In this document: positions 1 through 13,908 of the stretch, in pieces
How the letters are laid out: the number at the start of each line of letters is the position of its first letter
How positions within the stretch are numbered: the stretch's first letter is position 1
Assembly: GCA_037951105.1 (NCBI GenBank)
Contig: JBAMJV010003770.1
Coordinates: forward strand, 124,001 to 188,000
Source of the DNA: Echinarachnius parma
Lineage: Eukaryota > Echinodermata > Echinoidea > Clypeasteroida > Echinarachniidae
DNA: 64,000 nt
Direction of reading: 5' to 3'
Made by a program: the position numbers and the translations under genes
Notes under the pieces: generated by a model
The model's input: the letters and a program-made list of their open reading frames with translations, nothing else
What the model was told of the DNA's origin: nothing
The model's database searches: none

Positions 1-1202
1 TATAATTCTGTCAATAATGGGTTGATAAATGCCCACAAAATGCACATATTTTGTCAATCTTTAAGGTCAAAATATACATTCACACTATACATTACAATAA
101 TAACCTGATTACATTCATTTACATGCATTTTGTACCGATACAATATTTATTACAGAACTCTTTACACATATAAATAACATCAACTAGACAAGATAAAAGC
201 AGCGGAACTCTGCATTACACATTTACAGAAATAAAAATTGTCTATAATACACTGATGTATTTATAGTATTTCACAATCTACATGGGCAAATGAGCAGTTG
301 ATTTAGCATATCTTTCTTTGTCATTTTAGTATTACTTTCAAAATGATCATTATAAGATGCTTAAATGCATTTAGATATAAGGTTAATTCAGTTAATTATT
401 AAGTGCGGTTTACAACAATTACATTTCCATGGTGTGGTTATCAAAGGACAATCCATTAAAATCATTTAATTTAGCCAAGCCCCCCAAAGGTTAGTTAATT
501 TTAAATATTGCAATTATTATTATTAATAATAATTAAGAAATAATAAATCAGTTTTGTTTTTTCTTTCTACTAGTCAAAACTGGTCTCGCAAAACAGCTGA
601 ACTATTTAAATTATGCACCACCACAAATATACACATTTAACATATTTCATAAAAATATAACATTAAACATATATAACGTGAAATGAATACACTTTTTATT
701 TGACACTTTAATATGGAGCATGTATTTTTTTACAAACTCGAGTCAATACCACATGATGAGGAGCAATGAACAAAGACTCTACACCAATTTAACACAATAG
801 AAACCAAGACTACCTGGAATAGTCTAGGAGGGTACCTAAAGTCAACCCTCCTTTCGTTATAACCTGTTTATAAAAGACAACCTGCTTGTAAAGACCATAC
901 ATCTTGAATTCTTGGAAAGCCAAGTTATATTCTGCAAGTTGTATCGTAGGCTCCGATGTCTACGTCGACATGTCAGGGGAAAATTGATTATTGTTCTGGT
1001 TGATTTGTAGCTCTAATTGTTCTTCAAGTACCATAACACCTCTAAGTACCACCGCAGCAACAGAAGGGGCTATAAATAGACTATTTAAGCTTAACTTCTG
1101 CTTTATCGGGCAAGTTTTGAAAGTTACTGTTGACGCTCAGCTCTACAGGCACCAATGCAGCACCAGTACCAGCACCACTAGTTTTCTTTTTTTTCTTGTG
1201 AT
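1..1202 (-). other. 3' UTR and 3' flank of ATP8A, no other gene seen
   Basis: AT-rich sequence downstream of the stop. Minus-strand AATAAA signals occur at about 695-700 and 146-151 and could end the transcript; neither is proven. No open frame with a recognisable product was seen. Confidence 0.4.
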
Positions 1203-1572
1203 ATTTTCAATAAAGATGGACTAGTTTACTTCAGTTTGTATGTTGGGAAAGGCGCTATGGCTGTCCATGAACCACTACACCATCTAAATGGGCTCTAGTA
1301 GAAACTATGATTTGAAGACCAGCTATTTTCAATAAAGATGGACTAGTTTACTTCAGTTGGTATGTTGGGCAAGGCTCTATGGCTGTCCATGAACCACTAC
1401 ACCATCTGAAGGGGCTTTTGTCTTAACTATAATTTGATGACTTCAGCTATTTTCAATAAAGATAGACTAGTATACTTCTGTTGGTACGTTGGGAAAGGCG
1501 CTATGGCTGTCCATGAACCACGACAGCACCTGAAGGGGCTCTAGTAGAAACTATGATTTGATAACTTCATCT
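1203..1572 (-). repeat. Three tandem copies of the last ATP8A exon and its flank
   Basis: A unit of about 122 bp is repeated three times. Each carries a diverged version of the last-exon sequence (CTATGGCTGTCCATGAACCA on the plus strand) plus a flank TTTTCAATAAAGATGGACTA. The copies have stops and altered codons, so they are probably 3' UTR sequence rather than alternative ends. Confidence 0.8.
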
Positions 1573-1633
1573 AATTTGTTTCTGGTGATATGTCAGACTC
1601 TTTACTCTTCCTGGTTTGTTGGGCAATAATGCT

Positions 1634-1705
1634 CTATGGCTGTTCGTGAACCACTACAGCACCGGTAGGGGCTTTGGTTGTATCATAAGCCCTGATGACT
1701 TCAGC
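1634..1705 (-). CDS. ATP8A: ATP8A exon 35, C-terminus and stop (aa 1129-1151)
   Basis: Codes [20 protein letters not shown] then EQP and TAG. The [10 protein letters not shown] ending matches the last residues of vertebrate ATP8A1. Acceptor TTTTGGACAG. Three degenerate copies of this exon lie downstream in the transcript direction. Confidence 0.93.
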   Translation of the reverse strand, partial: AEVIRAYDTTKAPTGAVVVHEQP

Positions 1706-4700
1706 CTGTCCAAAAGTAAGAAGAAAGAAAAAATAAATTATTTCATATATCTAAACAAACGCACATTGTTCACAATAATCAGTCATTTAAAATCATGAAG
1801 ACGCTGCAATACTAACAAAAGAACAAATATTTGTTTCAAAGCAGAGTGGTGATATAATAAACAGGATATTATGAGGAAAGAAAGGTGATGCATAGCTAAC
1901 AAGATTGCAATTCAGCAATCAGGAATATTTAGGGAAATTTCATCAGAAATCAGGGAGATATATATCAAATGCATACAACCTAATGACAGTAATATTTCAA
2001 TATCAGAAAGATTGGCTGATGGGGTGAAATCTTGTTCTATTTTCAGGGAGTCTCCTGCGAAATCAGGGAGACTTGGCAGCTCTGGTGATGAGAAGGGACA
2101 TTATAATAATGCATTTACAATACACAATTCATAATTTTCCATGTTAAAATGTGTGATACCTTTCTCTTTGCATATTTTATGTTTATATTCTATGTTTTTT
2201 CAGCAAGTTTAATCACAATTATTTCCAATTAGTAATTTTTTGTTGTTGTCTTTTGGGGCATTTAAACCCTTAAAGGGACTTAGTAACATTGTCCAAATCC
2301 TCAAAATCCAATTGGAATTCTAGCGGTTCCCCTCATACCTTGTTGTAGTCGTATTAACAATAAAAGCATGGGACAGGTTTCGGTTTTTAAAATTTCCCTT
2401 TCGTTAAAAAGATATTTATGATTGAAGTGTTCGCAATGATTTAGTGGATATCACTTTGCTTTTTGCTCATTACTCGGCCATATAAAGTCCATTTAACTTG
2501 AAATTTTCACACAACACCCAGTGGACATAATATCAGATAACAACAATATACATTGTATCAACCACTCATCGCTTTTTGCACATGTCAACAAAGTTACTAG
2601 ATCCCTTTAAAATATACTCTGCTACGTACCTGGGTAATGACCCCATGTTCCTCTTGGGAGAATGCAAAACCATCTGTGGGGAAACAAAGAGACACTGAGA
2701 TGTAACAGATGGGATGCGGGTTGCCATGGTAACAAAGCTTAGCTACGATTAAAAGGCACAGTGGTATATTGGGCATAGCAGAGCTACGCAGGTTCTCTCA
2801 TTTTCAAAAACAATCATCATCATGGTCAACATCAACATCATTATCTCATTACATCACATTACATTACATTACATCACATCATTACATCATCATCATCCTC
2901 ATTTTCACCACCATAACCATCACCATTATCATCAACATATTCACCACAACCACCATCATCATCATCACCACCACCACCGTCATCATCAATGTCATCATTA
3001 TCATCATCATATTGATTTTTACTTACACATCTGTCAAAATTAGATAATGTATAGCTTTGGTGCTCACAATAGAGCACCAAAGGACAAACGATGGATAGAA
3101 AAGTAACTAAAAAATGAAATTAAAAAATACGATTTTCCCCCCTCCAAATATGAGTTAAGACTTTTAATACCAGTAACATCTCCATCAAAATAAATTCACT
3201 GTTAATAAGATAATTTTATCATGATATATATATAATATATCAAAGTTGATTTCATGTGACCAAAAAAAAATCTCCTCAAAAACTTACGCCTTGGTGGGTC
3301 TTGCTCTTCGGAAAGGTGTCTCTGGTTGCTAGGCGACCGTTTGAACAGTCTGTTCAGCAGACGAGACGTCTCGCTTAAACTGCACAGATTGAAGAGGAAA
3401 ATAAACATAATCATAAAGTAATAACTCTATGAAGTATAACCCCCCTCCACTTTTGAGATTCTGAAATCCCCTTAGACCTTGTCAATAACCTACCAGGTTG
3501 CGGGAAGTCAGAACTTGAATTTAGAGCACAGGCCCACTGGCCCGGGGACACTAAAAATTAGCTTTGGGCCACTAAATTTCATTGATGCTAAATTCAACTT
3601 GCACTGATTGGGCAAGCATATACAACAGAATATTAATGTTTTTCTTTGTTTGGGACCACCAGATTCAGGGCTCGGCCCGGCCCACTAGAATGTGAAAAAT
3701 CTTGTTTTGTACTTGCCCAACTTGGCCACAAGGTAAACAAGAGTTCACATTATACCATCAGCCAATACATACCATTTGGTCTGAAATTCACTTTTATCAC
3801 AAAATTTAAGAACTGGCAAGTAGCAATTTTTTATTTTAAATTAAAGTTCAATTTTATTTTACATCTTTAAATGCTTTTTAATGCTTTTTAATGCTTTTTA
3901 ATGCTTTTTAATGCTTTATAATGCTTTATAATGCTTTTTAATGCTTGTTAATGCTTTTTAAAGTTCATCGGTACTGTTTTCAATTGTTCTCAAAACAATA
4001 CATCAACACCAGAAACTTTCAGCTGTCATCTATACATACAGTACAGATTTCTTCTCCAATTTTAAACTGACTGGATCTTTCTGTAATAATTAATTATTAT
4101 CAGCTCCCCAAATTTAACGATGCTGAAGGCAACAGATGACAGCTGAACATGTCAAAGGTATAAAATAGTTTAAACAGATTGTATTGAGAACAAAATCTTA
4201 CCAAAATTATTTAAACATTTGTTTATAAATTTTTCAGACCATTAGAGTGCATGTTATTAACAGAAATGATGGCAGTTAGTACCGTATTTGCTGGTGAATT
4301 AACCGCACCTTTTTTCTATACAGAAGAACTTGCAATAAGGGGGGAGCGGTTAATACACAGAGATAGATAAACATATTTCAGGAAAATACCACATATGGCT
4401 ATAATATCAGTTTATGTGGAGTGAAAAGCTTGATAGGCTTTTCTGTTATGAATTGTACTCCAATCAGAAACAAATATGACATTTGTTTACAAAAAAAGTT
4501 TACAAAAGTTAGGTGGAAATCATGGAATTTGATGATGGTGCAATGATTCCCAGCAGTTTTATTATCTAGAAAATGTTTTTTTTTTCTCTTCAATGACAAC
4601 CCAAAGTTGGGGGTGCAGTTAATACAAAGGTGCGGTTTATACACCGGCAAACACTTTGGCCCGTATTCACAAAGGAGGTTTGTACAGTCCATGGTCTAAA

Positions 4701-7700
4701 CCCCGGTTTACATCTATGGAATGCCATTGTAAACTGATGGAGAGAGAATGTAAATTCCTTACTTGTTAACAATGTTGATGGTACACATTCTCTCTCCATC
4801 AGTTTACAATTGGCATTCCATAGATGTAAACCGGGGTTTAGACCATGGACTGTACAAACCTCCTTTGTGAATATGGGCCAATAAGTCTATGTTTATATCC
4901 AATAGTACAGTCACACCTGTGTAGTGTCCACCCAAGGGAAACCGGAGAAGTGGCCACTGTAAACAGGTGACCTCTATTAGCTCTATAGACATATTCTGCC
5001 CTAATCTGACAAAAGGAAGCAACTGACAATTGTATGGGTAGTATTTTTACTTGTTTTAGGGTAATTGAGATATGCTCCACACAATGGTGACTTATTAAAG
5101 TCACCTGACAATTCATTTATGAGAAATTAATAGGTCGAAAGGAAGTAACTGCACAAATATCATCATAAAAATCCTCATTTACAAGTAAACTACCAATTGT
5201 CACTTGCTTCCTTTTGTCAGATTAGGGCAGTATTCCACAGCACTGTTTTTCTCAGCAGGGGATCACTTTTGGTGGCCACTATATATAGGCAGATTGGCCG
5301 CTATAGACAGTTTTGACTGTATAGGGCCATTCTTGGTCACGTGTGTGACCCAAAAAATGACAAATTTTGAAATGGGATGTTTATATTTCAGTAAGTATGA
5401 GACTATAATGATTTTTACTTCATATGTGACTTGAATATGGTGTAGTCTTTCAAACTTAACACAAAAGATTAAATAAGGATTATGTAACTCAATGTCAGAG
5501 GTCAAATGGCATGGGTCACGTGTGTGACTTCGCACGGAGCGCTTTTTTCATAACTAAATTTCATTTGGAAAATTCTTTAAAATATGAATAGCTATAATGT
5601 TCATCTTATTACCAGAGAAGTACTATACATTTGTAAGTACAACAATAGCAATGAATGAGAATTATATCAAACCGTTGTTTTTTATAGTACTTAATTATGT
5701 GGCAACGTCTGGTCACGTGTGTGACATTTTGGGGTGGTCACGTGTGTGACATGTACAATATGAATGGAAAAATGGGAATTTTATAATATCGGGTTTAGAA
5801 AAGAATGAAAGGTTGAATTTTTACAAAGTTGGTATCAACCTGTACAGGAAAGTGAGAAGAATGAGCTTGCTAATTATCCTTTTGATATCTTGATTATTTT
5901 CTGAATTATGATTATTAGAAAAATATTGAAATATGTAAATTTATGCAAATGAGTAAAAAAGTTTCATTTTAAACTTCAAATCATGTATTTCATGAAACTT
6001 TACACATGGATCATTCCAAAAATGGAACAAAACTACAGAAAAATAAAACTTCAATTTTTCCAAAAAAGTTTCACTTTTCAAAGAATGGCCCTATATGGTT
6101 ATTCATTATTATAGTGCTAATAAGCCAGTTGTTATGTATTATGTAAATAACTTTTAGTAGTAGTATTATCTTTACACATCTCTTGTGAATCACGGTAGTG
6201 TTTTTTCCTAAACATTACTTTTATCAACATTTATTGTTAATTTAGAGCGTAGCTTCCAATATTGAATACATTATTAGGTCAGACAATTTTTACTAAAAAC
6301 TGTATAACTTATCCTGATAATCTTAAAGGGTACCACCACCCAAAAATAATATTTTTATAAAAGAAAGGTAACATTTTGAGTAGTCCATTCCACCAAAAAA
6401 ATCAGAAAAAATATATAATTGTGAAAAAGTATTACCATACTACAAAATGTGTTCAGAGGTCTGCATACGAAGATATCTTTTGTATAGGACTAACGCATCG
6501 TCCGTGATTCTATTGTCTCCAAACGTACGCGTAAATAGAATTGGCGCACTTGCAAATGTTTCGCACGTACGGAACCATGAAATAATAATGGTTCCGTAAG
6601 TGGTGGTAATTAATTGCATTGTTTATGAACTACACAACCCTTTGCAAAATGTTGAGTATGTTTATGAACTACACAACCCTTTGCAAAATGTTGAGTATCT
6701 ATTTGATATCAGACAACGGTACCAAAACATATAATTATGTGTTGTTCTTTGCCTGGTGGTCCCCTTTAAAACCTTTTCAAACAGAAATAGTGTAATGATG
6801 CATCTATGAAAGAGATAAAATAGCCATGATCTATATAAGTTATTTTTTCTTCCATGTTAAGGCAGTGGTGCAGTTATTAAAGTGATGCATCAAGTATCAC
6901 ATGCAGTTAAAAATCTGTGCCAACAATCTGAAGAATCCTTTGTGTTTAACGGTGCATGTTAATAGACCTGAAGAGAAAGATTAACAGATTAAAATAATAA
7001 AGCTCATGATGAAATGCTAAGCTGCTCCCATAAATGTACGAGTAATTTTCAATTCAAACATAAAGGAAACTTGACTAGAAAATATTTTAAATGATTGAAG
7101 ATGAGCAAAGAAAAATACGCTTTGCCGGGAATCGAACCCGAGACCTCCAGATTGCTGTAAGTTTGTGAGAAAAAAGATGAATTAATGGTTTCAAACCTAT
7201 TGGCCCGTATTCACAAAGGAGGTTTGTACAAACCCTGGTTCAAACTGCGGTTTACATCTATGGAATGCCAATTGTAAACTGATGGAGAGAGAATGTGTAC
7301 CATCAATTGTTCACAAGTAAGGAATTTACATTCTCTCTCCATCAGTTTACAATTGGCATTCCATAGATGTAAACCGCGGTTTGAACCGGGGTTTGTACAA
7401 ACCACCTTTGTGAATACGGGCCATTCTGTTCAGGGTTCCATTGCAGAAATAGATGCAAACCATTGCAATGTTGCAATTAATTGTAAGTCCGATCATGTGA
7501 CTAAATGCGCACAACTGATTGGTTCAAATGCGCAAATTTTCTGACTTGCAATTTAATGCAACGGGACCCAGGACTGATTGATTATGCGTGTATTCTCCAT
7601 ATACCCTAGCCAGAGTATTCGAGAATGAGTTAAGAAAGCAGTTTAAAGTAGTTTCAAGATTAAAACTACCTTGTACTCCATGCGTTAAAGGGATCTAGTA

Positions 7701-10700
7701 ACTATGTTTCCATGTGCAGTTTTGGTCAATTCAGAAAAAAGTTACAAGATCCCTTTAAAAGTGTAGTTCAGTTTTGGTTGATTGGGCGCTTCTAGAAATA
7801 ATTTGCGTGTGAGGTAATGAAAAACAGGACTGAACTTTCCCTTTAATGTACGTGAGTGGAATAAACCATAAAAAATAAATCTCGTTCTACTTATTTAGTG
7901 CACTTATTGTGTTAGTCCTTAGTTTGTGAACCCATCAAGGACGAGAGCTATTTTAAGGCAAAATTGATCATTGTTTTCCTCTACAATTTGGCAACTACTA
8001 ATTTTGTTCGACCTTTTAATGCCATACAAATATGTTGAAAATATGTAGTAATTACAATTAAAGACAAATATGACGTGACTTTGCCGCAAAGTTGCCAATT
8101 TGAACGCCAAAATCTGTTTTTAAAATATCACAATGTGTTGCCAATTTAAGGATTTTTCTAAATTGTAGCGATCTACGCAATAATAATAAGAGAAATGTAC
8201 GCTCTTTCTCATTCCGTCCTTGATGGGTTAAATGATTTGTAAGCATGAAGACAAATGCATCATTCTCCAACATATTTTCCATGCGCTCGCATGCTGATTC
8301 CGCCTTACCCCACTTTAGCTTTCTGCGCTCGGCTACCAATAAATTGCACACTTTAGGGAGGAGATAAAAATGGAAATGGTATACAGACATGAGCACAAAA
8401 TGCTAAACATAGAAGAAGAAAAAAAGACAAACATATCCACAAGGTCGGTCCATTTTAGGAAAAGACTAAAAATTAGTACATTAAGCAATTAAGCGATCCA
8501 TTTACTTTGTCAAATTCAACCATAATCATTTGGAGCGTTCACATTTCTCCTGTACCTTGTTGTTTGGTATAATGATGATAACAGAAGAATGAAATGGGGT
8601 TTGATTTTTTCAAATGTCTCTTTTTATTATAGAAGATATTTATGATTTGCTTTTCGATTGCAGTCGATATCAATGGCTATAGGTGATACAATCTTACATC
8701 AATTATCACTTTTTCACAAGGTAAACATGTTTTCATTTTGGTAACTTGCCGATTGGTCTACAGCCATTTGGTCTACTAGAAACTTATGAATTTGGGGGCT
8801 TATGATTATAATTATGGATTATGATTAGGGTTAGGGGTGTGGATTAGGGTTAGGTTTGGGTTAGGGATCGTGTTTGGAGTTGGGGAAATTGAAGTTAAAG
8901 GCATCAGGTAGTAGATCAAATGAGTAGTAGACCAACTGAGAGTAGACCAAGCGAACATAAACCTTCATTTTTCTATGAATATATCACAAATCGTTCAGAT
9001 GAATCTTACAATGATATCGGCGAATGATTGAAGTCTCAAATATCACTTACGGAAAAATCTTTTGAAGTTGATGGATCACTTTAAACAATAACGAATGTCA
9101 CAAACTTATTTCCAATGAAATGCAATGAGAATATATTGCATGATAAAAAAACAATAATGACATAGCTCACTCTGAATTTGTGTAAGGTTGTCTGAATTCT
9201 GAAATGTTAGAAGGTAAAATATTCACAATCACAAAGGGTGACGACTTTTAAAAAAATGGTTGAAACAACAAATAAGGAGTTGAATTGATCAATATGTACA
9301 AGGGAGTTGAGAAAGTATGCAATATCTTTGTGTGGGTTTGAACTGTTCCTGATGAACATGGGTAGTAATGATAATGTATGTCAGTGCAGTAGAGTACATA
9401 TTGATCATAGCTGCACTATAAATGTTCATATTATTATTATTCTGAATGAAATTGTATGATTTTTTTACAAGAAAAGGGGAAAAAAAGAAGAATCGGACTA
9501 AATAGATGTGCTTACCAATCACTCACTCACTCAAAAAAGTGCATGTAGGAGTAAAATTAATTGGAGTACCCAAAAAAAAAGAAGGTCATGTGCTTTTGAA
9601 TCTAGCAGAAATTTCTGAGGAATCGAGGGATATAATTGAATCAATTAAAATCTGAGAAGGGTGCTCATATTATCTAAGGCTGGGTGTTTACAGGTTAAAA
9701 TGTAGATCTGTTAATAAGGGCATGTGCTTTTGAATCTAGCAGAAATTTCTTAGGAATCAGAGGGATACAATTTAATCAATTAAAATATGAGAGTGGTGCT
9801 CATGTTATCTAAGGCTGGGTGTTTACATATTAAAATGTATAAATCTGTTAATTCACAACTTTAGTATTAAATCCAACTTATAATTTGACTAAAGAACACC
9901 ACTACAAACAGACACTTTTAAACATACTTCACAGGTCTGGGGGGACTGTAGTTCAAGAATGTCATGCAAAAAAATGGTAAATCTAGAAATAAAAACGGGA
10001 ACATACAAATGACAGATATTGTTCATGAACAAAATTGGTCATCTAGAAATGAACGGGGAACAAACAATAATTAACAAATACAGAAATAAAATGGGACCAC
10101 ACTAATAACAGATAAATAATTTATGAACAAAATGGTAAATCTATATAATTTACGCAAACAATACTTAATCTGTACATAAGATAAGATTATAAATATAAGA
10201 TTATAAATATAAAAGATATCATTCATGCAAACAGATTCCATTTAGATAATTATATAGAACAGAAATAGAACAGAAATCAAGATGCTTCATGCTTGCCTAC
10301 ATAATCTATAATGCCACATAGCAAACATAAACTTTATGTATAAATCTCACTGAAAAAAACAACAACAACCAGAGCTCTTCTTCTAATGCACATCCAGGAT
10401 GTCTTTACAATCTATGAGGACTGTTTGGACATTCCTAAATTTTATTACAACAAACAACCATAGAGAGATAAGTAAGTAAGTCCTCCAGTGGCCGTATCGT
10501 CTGTATTGCTCTATTTAATTTTGTATAAATGAACCCCAAATTAGAAATAATAACTATTAACAAATTTGGTAGCACATTAAGAAGGCTCCTACCTACCAGA
10601 CGGTGTGTAGAAACAGAAGCCATGATGCCATAAAGACACTATTTTAGAATTTTCAAATTTGGACTTCATTTTCAGAAAGAGCATAACAAATCAATGTCCA

Positions 10701-13700
10701 AATACCGAATATCAAAGGTATAGGTTACGTATTGGCTGAGATATGCCCATCCGAGTGAATTTTACTTCAATGGGCAATCAGTGTTATAGTGCACTGGTTC
10801 ATAAATTTATGAACCAGTGCACTATAACACTGATTGCCCATTGACAAAAAATCATTTGGATGAACATATCTCAGCCAATGCATAACCTATTCCTTTGATT
10901 TTCGCTATTTGGACATTATTTGTTATCTCTTTCAGAAAATGAAGTCCAAATTTAAAAATTCAAAAAAAAAATGTTTATGACATCATTTATGACATCACAC
11001 TTCACCACTCTATCTACCCCAAAATGTACTTGCCCTTCTTACTCTCACCCGACTAAATATTCCCCCAATTAGAAATAAGTATTTTCTGAACATTTGGCAT
11101 CATATCAAGATGGTACATGCAGAACTCAATTTACCCAAAAGTCACCACAACAACCTTCCCAGAGCTAGAGCTGCCAAGTTCCATTTGAGCATTTCAGTAT
11201 TCTCACACCCAAAAATCAGTATTTTGCTGAGGAAATCCGTATTTTTCCACGCGGCAAATTTTTGTTGAGAAACTTTATATTTTCTTCTATTTTTATTAGT
11301 GCAAAATATACATAATGATTGAGCATGCCACTAAATATGCATTGGAGTATACTGGCTATCCTAAAATTAAAAAAAACATATCTTTTGCGAAGCCAAATTG
11401 CGCAGCAAAAATACCATTTATGTAAAGGTTCATATAAAAGTTGGTTCTATCGATCGCATCAGCATTTTTATGAGTTTGTTTGTTTGTTTTTTTTTCCCGT
11501 ATTTATTTCTTACAAATCGTACTTCAGTATTTGCATTGAAAAAACGTACCAAATACGGAAAATCCATACTACTTGCCAGCTCTGCCTTCCCCTCTCGAAC
11601 CCAATGATAAGCTGTGTTTGTGGCAGGGCAATTCAAATGCTAACAATCTGACCATAGCAATTTGTTTGTAATAATTAGGTTACGTGTACATAGTTTTTTG
11701 TTTGTTTCTTACCTTTTCTTGACAGATTTCTGGATGATGGCCGTGGGGTCAATGTGTTGGACCTCAGCCTCTTGCACCTCTTCAGCTAACGTCTTGAACA
11801 GCGTTCGCCTAAACCTGTAGCAGAACACATGTATAATATGGTAATCACATGATAAGATCAGGAATCACTCATGATAATCACATGGTCATCACATGCACCT
11901 CCATGGCTAACGTCTAAACCTGTAGCAGAACACATGTAATATATGGTGATCACATGATAAGATCAGGAATCACTCATGATAATCACATGGTCATCACATG
12001 CACCTCCATGGCTAACGTCTAAACCTGTAGCAGAACACATGTAATACATGGTAATCACATAAGATCAGGAATCACTCATGATAATCACATGGTCATCACA
12101 TGCACCTCTTCAGCTAACGTCTTGAACAGCGTTCGCCTAAACCTGTAGCAGAACACATGTATAATATGGTGATCACATGATAAGATCAGGAATCACTCAT
12201 GATAATCACATGGTCATCACATGCACCCTCCATGGCTAACGTCTTGAACAGCGTTCGCCTAAACCTGTAGCAGAACACATGTAATATGTGGTGACCACAT
12301 GATAAGATAAGGAATCACTCATGATAATCACATGGTCATCACATGCACCTAAATGCCCGCTTACATCTAGATGACATTTTTCTCTCATAGTGGACCAATA
12401 ACTAAGTTGCCCGATCGGGCAACCAAATTATGCCATTTATGAAATTGTACTGCCCCAACATCAATTCTTATTTGCCCTGGGCAATAGGGCAAGTGCTAGT
12501 GTCGAGCCCAGTGTATATAAACATCACAAACAAGGCCAACATGTGCATAACTGAAATAAAAAGAACTCTTACGCTTTCCAGATGACATCTCTAAACAGGG
12601 CTGCTACAGGGATGAGGATTATTAGCATCCAGAACACGCTACTGGAAAACATCATCTGGGCCTGGAGGAGAAAAGGGTCAAAGGTCATGAAGAAGAAAAG
12701 GTTCAATGATAGTTTTTTTTTACTAGGTAAACATTATTCCCTTTCTATTAAAATCTCACATATCATTCTTAGTGCCGAGTCAAACCGGATATTTTGATAA
12801 ACGGATATGAGTCGAGTAAAAACGGATGGATATCGGATATATCCGAAATTTAAAAAAAACAAAAAACAAACAAACAATTTTGTTTACATTTCGAATATAT
12901 CCCATATCCGTCTGTTTTTTTCAATTGGAATCAGCTGGACAGTGCCATGTTAGTCTACAAACCGCTGTAAAGATGAAAGCCTTCGGATATCTCATTGATT
13001 CTTCTAAATTTGGCTCTCACTAAAGTCTATACCACTTATCTATTCATTAATCCTTTTACCATTTGTTTTGTTTATTTGTGATACATGTACAATACCTTTA
13101 CTTTAGCAATAGATTAGCAGGGTTCAAGGTGCCATTTTCTGATCGAATCTATAGAATAAGGAATTTTTGTTTTCTTCTTTTTTTTTCGAATACCCATATC
13201 CGAGAATTTGAATCCGGTATCCGACCTTCACGGTCGGATATCGGATGGATATTCGTTTGGACTCAGCCCTAATCATTCTCAAGAATCTTACAATGATATT
13301 GGTATATGATTGAAGTCTCAAATATCACTTTTGGGGAAAAATATAAAGTTGATGGATCACTGTATGTGAAGGTTGTGGGTTTGATGCCTAACTGCACTAC
13401 ATGTGTATCCTGTAGCAACATTTTCTGCCCTCATTTTCTACTCGGGGCAAAATTTGAAAACTGGCATGGGTAATAAAAGAGAAATATGACAAATATCGTG
13501 CAGCAAAATACTATATACAGCTTATATAATCTACTATATAACAGGCATGTGAATATTTCCTTCTGCCAAGTGTTTATCTACTTTTTTTTAAAGATTTACT
13601 TGCCAAACAGGGCCACGGTAAAAAAAAAACAGTAACTATGTTATACACTGAATTGGCTCACCTCATTAACCATGTCTGCAGCAAATGACAGAAAGGGGTA

Positions 13701-13859
13701 GAGAACGGAGTACACACCTAAGAACACCACCCAGGCTATGATACCAAACCACAGCGAAACATGGACGGGCTGCAAAAGAATCAGAAATATACTATAAATT
13801 ATTTTCTTATCATAACGTCATCACTATGGTCTTCGTCATAAGCATCACCATCGTCATCG

Positions 13860-13908
<49 letters not shown>

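Noticed and set aside
2769..3080. Histidine- or aspartate-rich frames over the CAT/CAC tract
   Set aside because: Pure triplet-repeat translation; no flanking coding sequence.
8806..8872. Interstitial telomere
   Set aside because: Only a few irregular TTAGGG-like units; no array.
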